From: an uncultured Bacteroidales bacterium
GTDB taxonomy: Bacteria; Bacteroidota; Bacteroidia; Bacteroidales; UBA932
NCBI GenBank assembly: GCA_947588835.1
Contig: CANPZS010000008.1
Coordinates: forward strand, 1 to 61,037
Direction of reading: 5' to 3'
Length of the DNA: 61,037 nucleotides
In this document: one piece after another, positions 1 to 7,688 of the stretch
How the letters are laid out: every line of letters begins with the position of its first letter
Numbering within the stretch: position 1 is the first letter of the stretch
The notes under the pieces: model-generated
Told to the model about the DNA's origin: nothing
The model's input: only the letters and a program-made list of their open reading frames with translations
The model's database searches: none
Translations under genes and position numbers: made by a program

Positions 1-356
1 AACAGGGGAAAAACAACATGGGCAAACGTCTCTCGACGAGTGTATACTGTTGGACGCCCTAAATTGACCACTAACCAATAGAACTCAAGCATAGCAGTAT
101 TAACCCGAATGGGAGGCCTTTGTCTGACTTTGGCGGAAACGAGTTTTTACATCTGAAAGCCACTCTACATATATGGTGTCCGACAGCATTCCGTCCCGAT
201 ATACGAATGTCGGTTTGTTTTACGCTTTTATTTCTATTTTGCCGTTCATCAGACGAGGAAATGTAGCCTGATTTGTTGACAAAGGCAATTGCACAAAAGT
301 GTAATTGTTGAAATCGGAGCGTGCGGCCCGTTTCTGCATTTTTGGCGTTTTTTGCG
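1..356. other. Intergenic region upstream of recF, no supported gene
   Basis: No reading frame here looks like a real protein, and base composition is lower in G+C than the genes that follow. The one structure seen is a stem-loop at 286-307: nine pairs including one G-T wobble around an AAAA loop (stem arms 286-294 and 299-307). It is not followed by a T tract, so it is not a typical terminator. It may be an operator or transcript-end structure of a gene to the left of the window. Confidence 0.5.
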
Positions 357-364
357 TACATTTG
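357..364 (+). promoter_or_regulatory. Promoter -7 element for recF
   Basis: TACATTTG matches the Bacteroidota -7 consensus TAnnTTTG exactly. A start about 7 nt downstream would leave a leader of about 36 nt before the ATG at 407. No good TTG is seen at the -33 spacing. This position argues against the upstream in-frame TTG at 305 as the recF start. Confidence 0.55.
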
Positions 365-406
365 CCGTGCCGTGCCGGCGCCTTTGTCCGCCGGACCGTT
401 TTGAGA

Positions 407-1504
407 ATGCCGATACTTAAAAAAATAATAGTGCAGGATTTCAGGAACATTGCGTTCCAGGATCTTGAGTTTTCACCTAACGTGAACTGTATCAGCGGAG
501 GCAACGGCGAGGGCAAGACCAACCTTATGGACGCTATCTACTATCTGTCGATGGGGAAAAGCGCGTTTCCGGCTCCGGACAGATACAACTGCCGTTACGG
601 CGCGGGTGGATTCGCGATAGCCGGCACCTACGGCATGCCCGGCGGCACCGAGTCGAAGTTCTCCGTTTCGGCGGGAGGCACAGGCGAGAAGAAGATGATG
701 CGGGACGGCAAGGCGTACGGACGCATTTCCGAGCACATAGGCATGCTTCCGGTGGTGATGGTGTCCCCTGCTGACATTTCCATGGTCAGCGAATCGGGGG
801 AGGACAGGCGCCGTTTTGCCAACGCAGTGCTTTCGCAGCTTGACGGAGAATATCTGAAGGCGGTCCAGGATTATGGCAGGCTGCTCCTGCAGCGCAACAA
901 GATGCTGAAGGGCGGCGCTCCCGACGACGGATTGCTGTCCGTGTTCGACGCGAGGATGTCCCGCTCGGCCGCATTGATATTCGAGGCCCGCGATCGGCTC
1001 GCCGGGGAGCTCAATCCCGTGGTGGGGGAATATTACAGGCTTCTTTCCGGAGGCCGGGAGGAAGTGTCTCTGTCGTACCGTTCCGACCTGCGGCACGGGA
1101 GCCTCGAAGACATTTTCGCCGCTTCGCGCGAAAGGGACAGGATTCTCGGATTCACTTCCGCCGGAGTCCAGAGGGACGATTTCATTTTCATGATGAACGG
1201 ACATCCCATACGCCGGTGCGGTTCGCAGGGCCAGCAGAAATCGTTCATGGTGTCGCTGAAGTTCGCACAGTATGAAATAATGAAAAACAGTTACGGCTTC
1301 GCGCCTATGCTGCTGCTGGACGATGTTTTCGACAAGCTCGACATGAACCGCATATCCAACCTCATATCCATGGTGGCCGGAAGCGGGTTCGGGCAGATTT
1401 TCATAACGGATTCCGACAAGGTGCGGCTTTCGGGCATAGTCGACTCCATCACGGACGACAGGGCCTATTTCGACGCGTCCGCCGGAGAATTCAGGAGGGT
1501 ATGA
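407..1504 (+). CDS. recF: DNA replication/repair protein RecF
   Basis: RecF is an SMC/ABC-like ATPase that acts at single-stranded gaps, helping RecOR load RecA. The 365-residue product has the usual N-terminal beta-strand and a Walker A (GGNGEGKTN, about residues 32-40), an ABC-type signature region near GSQGQQKS and a Walker B MLLLDDVFDKLD, in that order. The length is normal. I chose the ATG at 407 because the frame upstream is open but non-homologous and a -7 promoter element lies at 357-364. The stop overlaps the next start (ATGA), as is common for recF-DUF721 in Bacteroidales. Confidence 0.93.
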   Translation: MPILKKIIVQDFRNIAFQDLEFSPNVNCISGGNGEGKTNLMDAIYYLSMGKSAFPAPDRYNCRYGAGGFAIAGTYGMPGGTESKFSVSAGGTGEKKMMRDGKAYGRISEHIGMLPVVMVSPADISMVSESGEDRRRFANAVLSQLDGEYLKAVQDYGRLLLQRNKMLKGGAPDDGLLSVFDARMSRSAALIFEARDRLAGELNPVVGEYYRLLSGGREEVSLSYRSDLRHGSLEDIFAASRERDRILGFTSAGVQRDDFIFMMNGHPIRRCGSQGQQKSFMVSLKFAQYEIMKNSYGFAPMLLLDDVFDKLDMNRISNLISMVAGSGFGQIFITDSDKVRLSGIVDSITDDRAYFDASAGEFRRV

Positions 1505-1839
1505 TCGTGGAAAACGGTGAATCGGTACGCATATCCCGCAAGGAGGCCGTAGGCATCGACAAGCTGATCGCGTTGTACATCGACGGGATGAAGCTGCGGG
1601 AGGGACTGAACGCCAGGCGGATATATGCCGCATGGAATGAGGTCTCAGGCGCTTCCGGACATACGCTGCGCAGATATTTCCGCGGTGGCGTCCTGTATGT
1701 GACCGTGTCTTCTTCGATGGTGAGGAGCCAGCTTTATTTTCAGCGTGACATATTGGTGGAGCGGATGAACGGACGCCTTGCCCTCGACCCCATGTTCAAG
1801 GGGGAGGCCTGTCCGGTGAAAAAATTAGTGCTGAAATGA
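1501..1839 (+). CDS. DUF721 (DciA-like) protein
   Basis: This small basic protein of 112 residues matches the DUF721 family: a short N-terminal helix pair followed by the W-N-E-V / R-x-F-R-G-G-x-L-x-V core (about residues 49-75) and a hydrophobic helix that carries an R-S-Q-L motif. In other bacteria DUF721 proteins include DciA, the ancestral loader of the replicative helicase DnaB. Its position directly after recF, with a 4-nt ATGA overlap, is the standard Bacteroidota arrangement and suggests co-translation. Family membership is clear; the helicase-loading role here is inferred. Confidence 0.85.
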   Translation: MIVENGESVRISRKEAVGIDKLIALYIDGMKLREGLNARRIYAAWNEVSGASGHTLRRYFRGGVLYVTVSSSMVRSQLYFQRDILVERMNGRLALDPMFKGEACPVKKLVLK

Positions 1840-2879
1840 CAAAAATAGTCGCAGACGATGCCATACCGTTTCTGAAAGGGGTGTTCGAGCCTTATGCGGA
1901 CGTCCTTTACAGGCCGGGCGCCGCAATATGCAGGGAAGACGTCGCCGATGCGGACGCTCTCGTCGTGCGGACGCGCACGGCATGCCGCAGGGAATTGCTG
2001 GAAGGCTCTCCGGTGAAGCTGATAGCGAGCGCAACGATAGGGACGGACCATATAGACGCCGGATATTGCGGCGCCCGGGGAATAACGGTGAAGAATGCCG
2101 CCGGCTGCAATGCGTGGGCAGTGGCCGACTATGTGTTCACCGCCATATATGCCGCGGCGGCGCGGGCGGGCGTGGATCTCGGCGGGATGACCATAGGCAT
2201 CATCGGCGTGGGGCACGTCGGCGGCATAGTTGAGAGCTATGCACGCATGCTCGGCTTCGAAGTGCTCCTTTGCGATCCGCCCCGCGCCGCCGCGGAAGGC
2301 TCCCGGAAATTCTGCGGCATGGACTTCCTGCTCGCCCATTCCGACATAGTCACCCTTCATGTACCCCTCGACGGGACCACATACGGCATGGCCGGCAAGG
2401 ATTTTTTCATGCGGATGCGCCCCGGCGCCTTTTTCATAAACGCGTCCCGCGGGGAAGTGGTGGATGAAGGCGCACTGTCCGCGGCCGTCCCGCGGCTCGG
2501 CCCGGTGATAATCGATACATGGTGCCGCGAGCCTGAGATAAATGTCTCCTTGATGCGGCAGGCGGCGATAGCCACTCCGCACATAGCCGGCTATTCATAT
2601 TACGGAAAGCAGCGCGGGACGGCTGACGCCGTGCACGCCGTGGCGGATTTTTTCGGCATGGCTCCGCTGCGTGGATTCTTCCCCGAAACGGAGGACAAAG
2701 ACTTGAGCCCCAAATATGTGGACGTATCCGGAAAAACTCAGAGTGAGATTGCCGAGGTTTTTCAAAATAATTATCCTATTTTTACGGATGATTTGAAATT
2801 GCGCTCGTCTCCGGACGGTTTCGAGAAAATGCGTTCGGAGTATGCTTACAGGCGGGAACTGCGCCTGCGGTGCCCGTGA
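1836..2879 (+). CDS. pdxB: 4-phosphoerythronate dehydrogenase
   Basis: PdxB oxidises 4-phospho-D-erythronate in the DXP-dependent route to pyridoxal 5'-phosphate. The 347-residue protein is a D-2-hydroxyacid dehydrogenase: an N-terminal catalytic half, a Rossmann motif (GIIGVGHVG, about residues 126-134), an R-G-E-V-V-D-E-G segment with the catalytic-region Arg, and an I-x-x-H-I-A-G-Y-S active-site His region. A C-terminal tail after about residue 290 corresponds to the PdxB dimerisation domain. It is coupled to the DUF721 gene by an ATGA overlap. Distinction from other D-hydroxyacid dehydrogenases rests on the C-terminal tail and overall pattern. Confidence 0.88.
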   Translation: MTKIVADDAIPFLKGVFEPYADVLYRPGAAICREDVADADALVVRTRTACRRELLEGSPVKLIASATIGTDHIDAGYCGARGITVKNAAGCNAWAVADYVFTAIYAAAARAGVDLGGMTIGIIGVGHVGGIVESYARMLGFEVLLCDPPRAAAEGSRKFCGMDFLLAHSDIVTLHVPLDGTTYGMAGKDFFMRMRPGAFFINASRGEVVDEGALSAAVPRLGPVIIDTWCREPEINVSLMRQAAIATPHIAGYSYYGKQRGTADAVHAVADFFGMAPLRGFFPETEDKDLSPKYVDVSGKTQSEIAEVFQNNYPIFTDDLKLRSSPDGFEKMRSEYAYRRELRLRCP

Positions 2880-2909
2880 TGATTCCGGAAACGTATAATG
2901 CGACATATT

Positions 2910-4418
2910 ATGTTCAACCAAAAAGACATCGCCCAGATCGAGGGCCGCGGAGCCTCCATAAAGAATGTGGACGCCCAGATAGAACATTTCAAGAACGGTT
3001 TCCCGTGGATGAAGATAGTGGGACCGGCCACTCCTGAACGCGGCATATGCGTGCTTTCTCCGGAAGAGGAACGCGAGGCTGAGGAATATTGCGCCAATGC
3101 CTCCGTCGACGGCAAATGCAAGTTCGTGCCAGCCTCGGGAGCGGCTTCGAGGATGTTCAAGGACATTTTTTCCGCGCTTTCGGTACTTGAAGACGGAAAG
3201 GATCTGGATCCGGACGATCCGGGAAGGCGTCTGGCCTCGCAGATAGAGAAGTTCGCCTTTTATGACGAAAAGCTGTTCGGCGAGCCGGAGGACAGCGCTG
3301 CCTTTCGCAGGACGGCCCTTTCTAAGGTTCTCGGCGAGCCCGGCCTCGGGTACGGCTCCAAGCCCAAGGGCGTCATAAAGTTCCACAGATATGCCGATGA
3401 GGTGCGCACGGCCATTGCGGAGCATCTTGTCGAGGCTCAGGCCTACATGCGCGGCGCCGACAGCGTCTGCCGCCTTGTGGTGACCATTTCTCCGGAGCAC
3501 CGCGGTCTGTTCGAAGAAGCCCTCGGCGAAATCCGCGGCATATACGAAAAGCGCTACGGAGTGCGGTACGATGTCGAATTTACGGTTCAGGACAAGGCCA
3601 CGGACACCATAGCCGTGGACAGGAAGAACCGCCCGTTCCGCACCGACGACGGCTCCCTGCTTTTCCGTCCCGCCGGCCACGGGGCCCTCATCTACAATCT
3701 TGACAAGGTGAACGAAGAACTCGTGTCCATAAAGAACATAGACAACGTGGCCCATGAAAAGCTGCTGCCCGTGACGGTCCGGTACAAGAAGGTGCTGATC
3801 GGCAAGGCGCTTGAACTTAGGGACAGGCTGTTCGGCTACCTGCGGCGTTTCGACGCACTGCCGGATCCGCGTTCGGCCGAATGCAGGCAGCTGTGCGACG
3901 AAGTGGAAAATTTCTTCGACAGGGTGCTGTGCGTCCAGCTTCCGCTGACACATGATTGTGCCGAGCGCGTGTCGATGCTGCGCGAAAAGCTGGACCGTCC
4001 CGTCCGCGTCTGCGGCATGGTGCGCAACGAGGGCGAACCCGGAGGCGGGCCTTTCATAGTGGCAGGCAAAGACGGTTCCACTTCTCTGCAGATTCTTGAA
4101 AGCGTGCAGTTCAACAAAGAGGACAAGGGGACTGCGGACGCCGTGGGCCGTTCCACGCATTTCAATCCGGTGGACATAATATGCTGTCTGCACGACTATA
4201 AGGGACGGAAGTTCGACCTACTTTCGCATGTTGATCACCGGGCCGGCTTCATCAGTTCCAAGAGCTATCAGGGCCGGGAACTGAAGGCGCTTGAGCTGCC
4301 CGGACTGTGGAACGGGGCCATGAGCGACTGGAACACTCTTTTCGTGGAAGTGCCGTCCGATACGTTCAATCCGGTGAAGACGGTGCTCGACCTTTTGCGT
4401 CCGGCGCATATGGAATGA
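2910..4418 (+). CDS. DUF4301 family protein
   Basis: This 502-residue cytoplasmic protein belongs to DUF4301, a Bacteroidota family of unknown function. Conserved-looking segments are F-V-P-A-S-G-A-A-S-R-M-F-K near residue 72 and S-K-P-K-G-V-I-K-F-H near residue 149. The first resembles the glycine/serine-rich loop of sugar-phosphate nucleotidyltransferases, so a nucleotide-dependent activity is possible but unproven. I prefer the ATG at 2910 because family members usually begin MFN-x-K-D; an in-frame ATG at 2898 is the alternative. It follows pdxB by about 30 nt and abuts the next gene, suggesting one transcript. Confidence 0.85.
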   Translation: MFNQKDIAQIEGRGASIKNVDAQIEHFKNGFPWMKIVGPATPERGICVLSPEEEREAEEYCANASVDGKCKFVPASGAASRMFKDIFSALSVLEDGKDLDPDDPGRRLASQIEKFAFYDEKLFGEPEDSAAFRRTALSKVLGEPGLGYGSKPKGVIKFHRYADEVRTAIAEHLVEAQAYMRGADSVCRLVVTISPEHRGLFEEALGEIRGIYEKRYGVRYDVEFTVQDKATDTIAVDRKNRPFRTDDGSLLFRPAGHGALIYNLDKVNEELVSIKNIDNVAHEKLLPVTVRYKKVLIGKALELRDRLFGYLRRFDALPDPRSAECRQLCDEVENFFDRVLCVQLPLTHDCAERVSMLREKLDRPVRVCGMVRNEGEPGGGPFIVAGKDGSTSLQILESVQFNKEDKGTADAVGRSTHFNPVDIICCLHDYKGRKFDLLSHVDHRAGFISSKSYQGRELKALELPGLWNGAMSDWNTLFVEVPSDTFNPVKTVLDLLRPAHME

Positions 4419-4438
4419 TTGTGAAAAAAGCAAGCGAT

Positions 4439-5668
4439 ATGAAACGATTTTTGTTATATTCTCTGTCCTTTGCGGCTGCGGTGTCTGCGATTTGCGGCTG
4501 CGGCGGCAATGAGAAAGGAGGGCTGGAATTCGCCTCCCCGGAAGAGATGGGCATGGATTCCGGAAAGCTGTCGAGGGTGGATTCCGTCATAAACAGGGCC
4601 ATCGAAGATCATCAGATTCCCGGTGCGGTCATTTCAGTGGTCAGGGATGACAAGATAGTGCTTCTCAAGGCTTACGGCAACAAGTCCGTAGTTCCCGACA
4701 CTGTGGCCATGACTACGGATGTCGTGTTCGATCTGGCTTCATGCAGCAAGGTCGTGGGCACTACGCTGTCTTTCATGCAGCTCGTGGAGAAAGGGAATGT
4801 AAGGCTTACGGACAATGTGGACCGCTATATTCCGGGTTTCGCTCCCTGGGTGGATCCGGAGACCGGCGAGAAGGTGGACATCACCGTACAGGACCTGCTC
4901 ACCCATACTTCGGGCCTGGCAGCCTATGTGGCCGTCGACAGGGTGGCCGAAAGATACGGCGAGCCCTGCCCTGATTCGCTGATGGCATATATCGCCCGCG
5001 AAGTCCCGCGCCAGTTCCGTCCGAAGACGGATTTTACCTACAGCTGCCTGAATTTCGTCACCCTGCAGAACATCCTTCAGAACGTCACGGGGCAGAAGCT
5101 CGAAGATTATGCTCAGAAAAACGTTTTCGACGTTCTCGGCCTCAGGCATACATGCTACAACGCTTATCTGCATCCGGACATAATGCCCCTTGTGGCGCCC
5201 ACGGAGGTGCAGAAGGACGGCAGGCCATTTCTCGGCACGGTGCATGATCCCATCGCATGGCGCCTGAACGCCGGCAATTCCGGCAATGCCGGAGTTTTCT
5301 CGAACGCCGAAGACCTTTCCGTAGTGGCGGCGGCCTTGATGAACGGCGGTGCGGTGAACGGCCGCAGGATACTCGGTCCGCTTACCGTGGAGATGATGGC
5401 TTCGGTGCCTTCCGAGAACGCTCCGCACGTCGGCAGGGCCCTCGGCTGGGATATATGGAGCGACTATTCGTGGTTCAAGGGTGACATATTCAGCCGTACC
5501 CGCACGATCAACCATACCGGCTACACGGGGACGTCCATCGTGATAGACCTCGATTCCAGGACTGCCGTCATCCTGCTCGCGCACAGGGTGCATCCGGCGG
5601 ACAAGGGCAGCATAAGCCGTCTGCGCGCCACCGTTTCCAACATTGTGGCCGGCGCGGTGGTAAAATAA
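4439..5668 (+). CDS. Serine hydrolase (beta-lactamase/PBP4* family) lipoprotein
   Basis: This 409-residue protein of the class C beta-lactamase/esterase superfamily is probably periplasm-facing. It has a basic N-terminus, a hydrophobic segment and a lipobox ending ICG-C, then the three family motifs: S-C-S-K (SxxK nucleophile), Y-S-C at the YxN position, and H-T-G at the KTG position. The Y-S-C variant, lacking the Asn of YxN, fits penicillin-binding-protein-like peptidases or esterases better than a true beta-lactamase. The substrate is unknown. An alternative ATG at 4415 overlaps the DUF4301 stop by 4 nt and would add 8 residues before the signal peptide. Confidence 0.85.
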   Translation: MKRFLLYSLSFAAAVSAICGCGGNEKGGLEFASPEEMGMDSGKLSRVDSVINRAIEDHQIPGAVISVVRDDKIVLLKAYGNKSVVPDTVAMTTDVVFDLASCSKVVGTTLSFMQLVEKGNVRLTDNVDRYIPGFAPWVDPETGEKVDITVQDLLTHTSGLAAYVAVDRVAERYGEPCPDSLMAYIAREVPRQFRPKTDFTYSCLNFVTLQNILQNVTGQKLEDYAQKNVFDVLGLRHTCYNAYLHPDIMPLVAPTEVQKDGRPFLGTVHDPIAWRLNAGNSGNAGVFSNAEDLSVVAAALMNGGAVNGRRILGPLTVEMMASVPSENAPHVGRALGWDIWSDYSWFKGDIFSRTRTINHTGYTGTSIVIDLDSRTAVILLAHRVHPADKGSISRLRATVSNIVAGAVVK

Positions 5669-5741
5669 TGCGTGCGGCGGCGCGGCGTCAGGCGCATTGC
5701 GACTGATGTAGCACCGTGCACGGTTTTGCATATTATACAGG

Positions 5742-6935
5742 ATGCACAAGAAAAACAATGGTTCCGCCGATGTGCTGTGGAACGCCGATTATCTGAAAGC
5801 ATGGATATCCAATTTCATGCTTTTCTTTTCGTTTATGCTGCTTACCCCTCTGTTTCCGCTGTATCTCAGCGAAACTTTCAACGCGGACAAGCAGACGATA
5901 GGGTTTGTCCTGTCGGGGTATACCATCGCCGCGCTCGTAATAAGGCCTTTCAGCGGATATTTCGTCGACAGTTTTCCTCGCAAGACGGTGCTTCTGATCA
6001 GCTATTTTTTCTTGGCGGCCATTTTCATAGGCTATCCATTGGCCGGCTCGATAGTGCTGTTCGCAATCATCCGAACCCTGCACGGAGTGCCGTTCGGGGC
6101 GTCTACGGTGGCCAACAGCACCGTCGCCATCGACGTGCTTCCGTCTTCCCGGCGGGCTGAGGGCATCGGCTATTACGGCCTCAGCAGCAACCTCGCCACC
6201 GCCACCGGCCCCACGCTGGCATTGTTGATATACGGCATGACAGGAAGCTACAATCCGATTTTTATGCTGTCCATACTTTTTGCGGCCGTCGGATTTATGA
6301 TCGACTGCACCCTTCATCTGCCCGTACGCGAGAAAGTGGTGCGTCCGCCGCTGTCGTGGGATCGCTTTTTCCTGCTCAAAGGGTGGAGCTGCGGCCTTTG
6401 CCTCATATGCTTCGCCTTTTCATACGGAGTGCTTTCCACATATATAGCCATATACGGGAAGGAGGAACTCGGCATCACGGGCGGCACCGGGGTGTTCTTC
6501 ATGCTTTTCGCCATCGGGCTCATCATATCCCGCCTGACCGGGAGCAAGGCGCTGCGGCAGGGCAGGATTGTACAGAATGCGGCTTCGGGCATACTCGTGT
6601 CTCTCGCCGGATACCTTTTGTTCGCGACCATGCACAACGATTTCGGGTATTACGGCGCGGCGCTCGTGATAGGCCTCGGCAACGGGCACATGTACCCGGC
6701 GTTCCAGACCATGTTCATCAATCTTGCATCCAATGACAGGCGGGGCACGGCCAATTCCACGCAGTTGGTGTCATGGGACATAGGCATAGGCCTCGGAGTG
6801 CTTTTCGGAGGCATGCTCGCGGAGTCGGCGGGCTATCATGCGGCGTTCTGGGGCGCATGTGCAGTCAATGCCGCCGGCATGTTGTTTTTCTTTTTGCATA
6901 CGCGGCGGTATTTTCTCCGGAATCGTCTGAGATAA
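5742..6935 (+). CDS. MFS transporter
   Basis: This 397-residue integral membrane protein has about 12 hydrophobic segments and the major facilitator signature. The loop between helices 2 and 3 reads R-P-F-S-G-Y-F-V-D-S-F-P-R-K, a version of GxLaDrxGrk. The central cytoplasmic loop falls near residues 190-205. It resembles the YfcJ/YhhS-type arabinose-efflux-like group of drug and metabolite exporters. No substrate can be assigned. It stands alone, 73 nt after the serine hydrolase gene, and converges with the SIMPL gene 18 nt downstream. Confidence 0.85.
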   Translation: MHKKNNGSADVLWNADYLKAWISNFMLFFSFMLLTPLFPLYLSETFNADKQTIGFVLSGYTIAALVIRPFSGYFVDSFPRKTVLLISYFFLAAIFIGYPLAGSIVLFAIIRTLHGVPFGASTVANSTVAIDVLPSSRRAEGIGYYGLSSNLATATGPTLALLIYGMTGSYNPIFMLSILFAAVGFMIDCTLHLPVREKVVRPPLSWDRFFLLKGWSCGLCLICFAFSYGVLSTYIAIYGKEELGITGGTGVFFMLFAIGLIISRLTGSKALRQGRIVQNAASGILVSLAGYLLFATMHNDFGYYGAALVIGLGNGHMYPAFQTMFINLASNDRRGTANSTQLVSWDIGIGLGVLFGGMLAESAGYHAAFWGACAVNAAGMLFFFLHTRRYFLRNRLR

Positions 6936-6953
6936 GTACTGACCGTCCGGCGA

Positions 6954-7652
6954 TCAGTTTTTGAGCGAGTAGGTGATGGTGGACACTACGCGCACTTTCA
7001 TCATGCTCGGATTGTCTTCGTTGCTGTAGATGGAGAATTGTCCCTGGTCGGCCGTTATGATCTTGTCCAGGCGGCTGCCGGAGTTGGCGGCGAATTTCTC
7101 CGCCGTGGCCTGCGCGTTGGCTATGGCTTCTTCCATCATGCTGGGCTTCATCTCCTGGAATCCGGTATATTCGTAGTTGATCGAATTGTAGCCGCCGAGA
7201 GCGATTCCCCTGGCTATGAGTTCGCCCTGCCTGCCGATGATGTCCTTGACGAGGTCTACGTTGTGCGAAGTGATGCTGATGCGCGTGGTCAGCTTGTAGT
7301 TGAACGGGATGCGCACGTCGGCCGAGTAGCGGTTCGACACCCTGTCGTCCACTTCCGGAGGATAGAACGATATTTCGTCTTCCTGTATTCCGTTGTCCTT
7401 GAGGAAGGCGGATACGTTCTCGACGGTGGCGGTCATTTCCTTGTAGAGCGTCGGGAGATCATTGCCCGTCCTGTATGCGGCGATGCTCCATGTCACTCTG
7501 TCCGCAGGGACCTCTATTTCCGACAGTCCTTTTACGGTGACCCTCCTGTCCTTGTTCGTGAAATTGTCTATTCCGCTTTTCAGCAGAATGCCGAAAATCA
7601 CGATGCTTGCTCCGATGATGACGGATGCAATTACAGTACTTTTGTTGTTCAT
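6954..7652 (-). CDS. SIMPL (DUF541) domain protein
   Basis: The 232-residue product has one N-terminal membrane anchor (residues about 7-25) and then a periplasmic SIMPL/DUF541 domain. That domain begins with the typical V-T-V-K-G-L-S-E-I-E-V-P-A-D strand and ends with a conserved beta-rich segment. The family includes oxidative-stress and outer-membrane-linked proteins, but the biochemical role is unknown. It is the last gene of a minus-strand group behind the DUF5686 gene. The 36-nt gap holds a 5-bp GC stem-loop (7667-7679) that may lower expression relative to the gene upstream. Confidence 0.85.
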   Translation of the reverse strand: MNNKSTVIASVIIGASIVIFGILLKSGIDNFTNKDRRVTVKGLSEIEVPADRVTWSIAAYRTGNDLPTLYKEMTATVENVSAFLKDNGIQEDEISFYPPEVDDRVSNRYSADVRIPFNYKLTTRISITSHNVDLVKDIIGRQGELIARGIALGGYNSINYEYTGFQEMKPSMMEEAIANAQATAEKFAANSGSRLDKIITADQGQFSIYSNEDNPSMMKVRVVSTITYSLKN

Positions 7653-7688
7653 AAAAATATTTTTTCGCCGGTGTCCGGCAGGTTCATT

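Noticed and set aside
473..1633. 386-codon open frame on the minus strand
   Set aside because: It is the shadow of recF; recF has Walker A, Walker B and the signature region in order.
2595..4193. 532-codon open frame on the minus strand
   Set aside because: It lies antisense to the DUF4301 gene, whose protein has family motifs; the antisense frame has no recognisable domain and is a product of G+C-rich codon use.
7667..7679. GC hairpin as terminator between DUF5686 and the SIMPL gene
   Set aside because: The stem is only 5 bp, and on the minus strand it is followed by A residues before the T run, so it is not a convincing intrinsic terminator.
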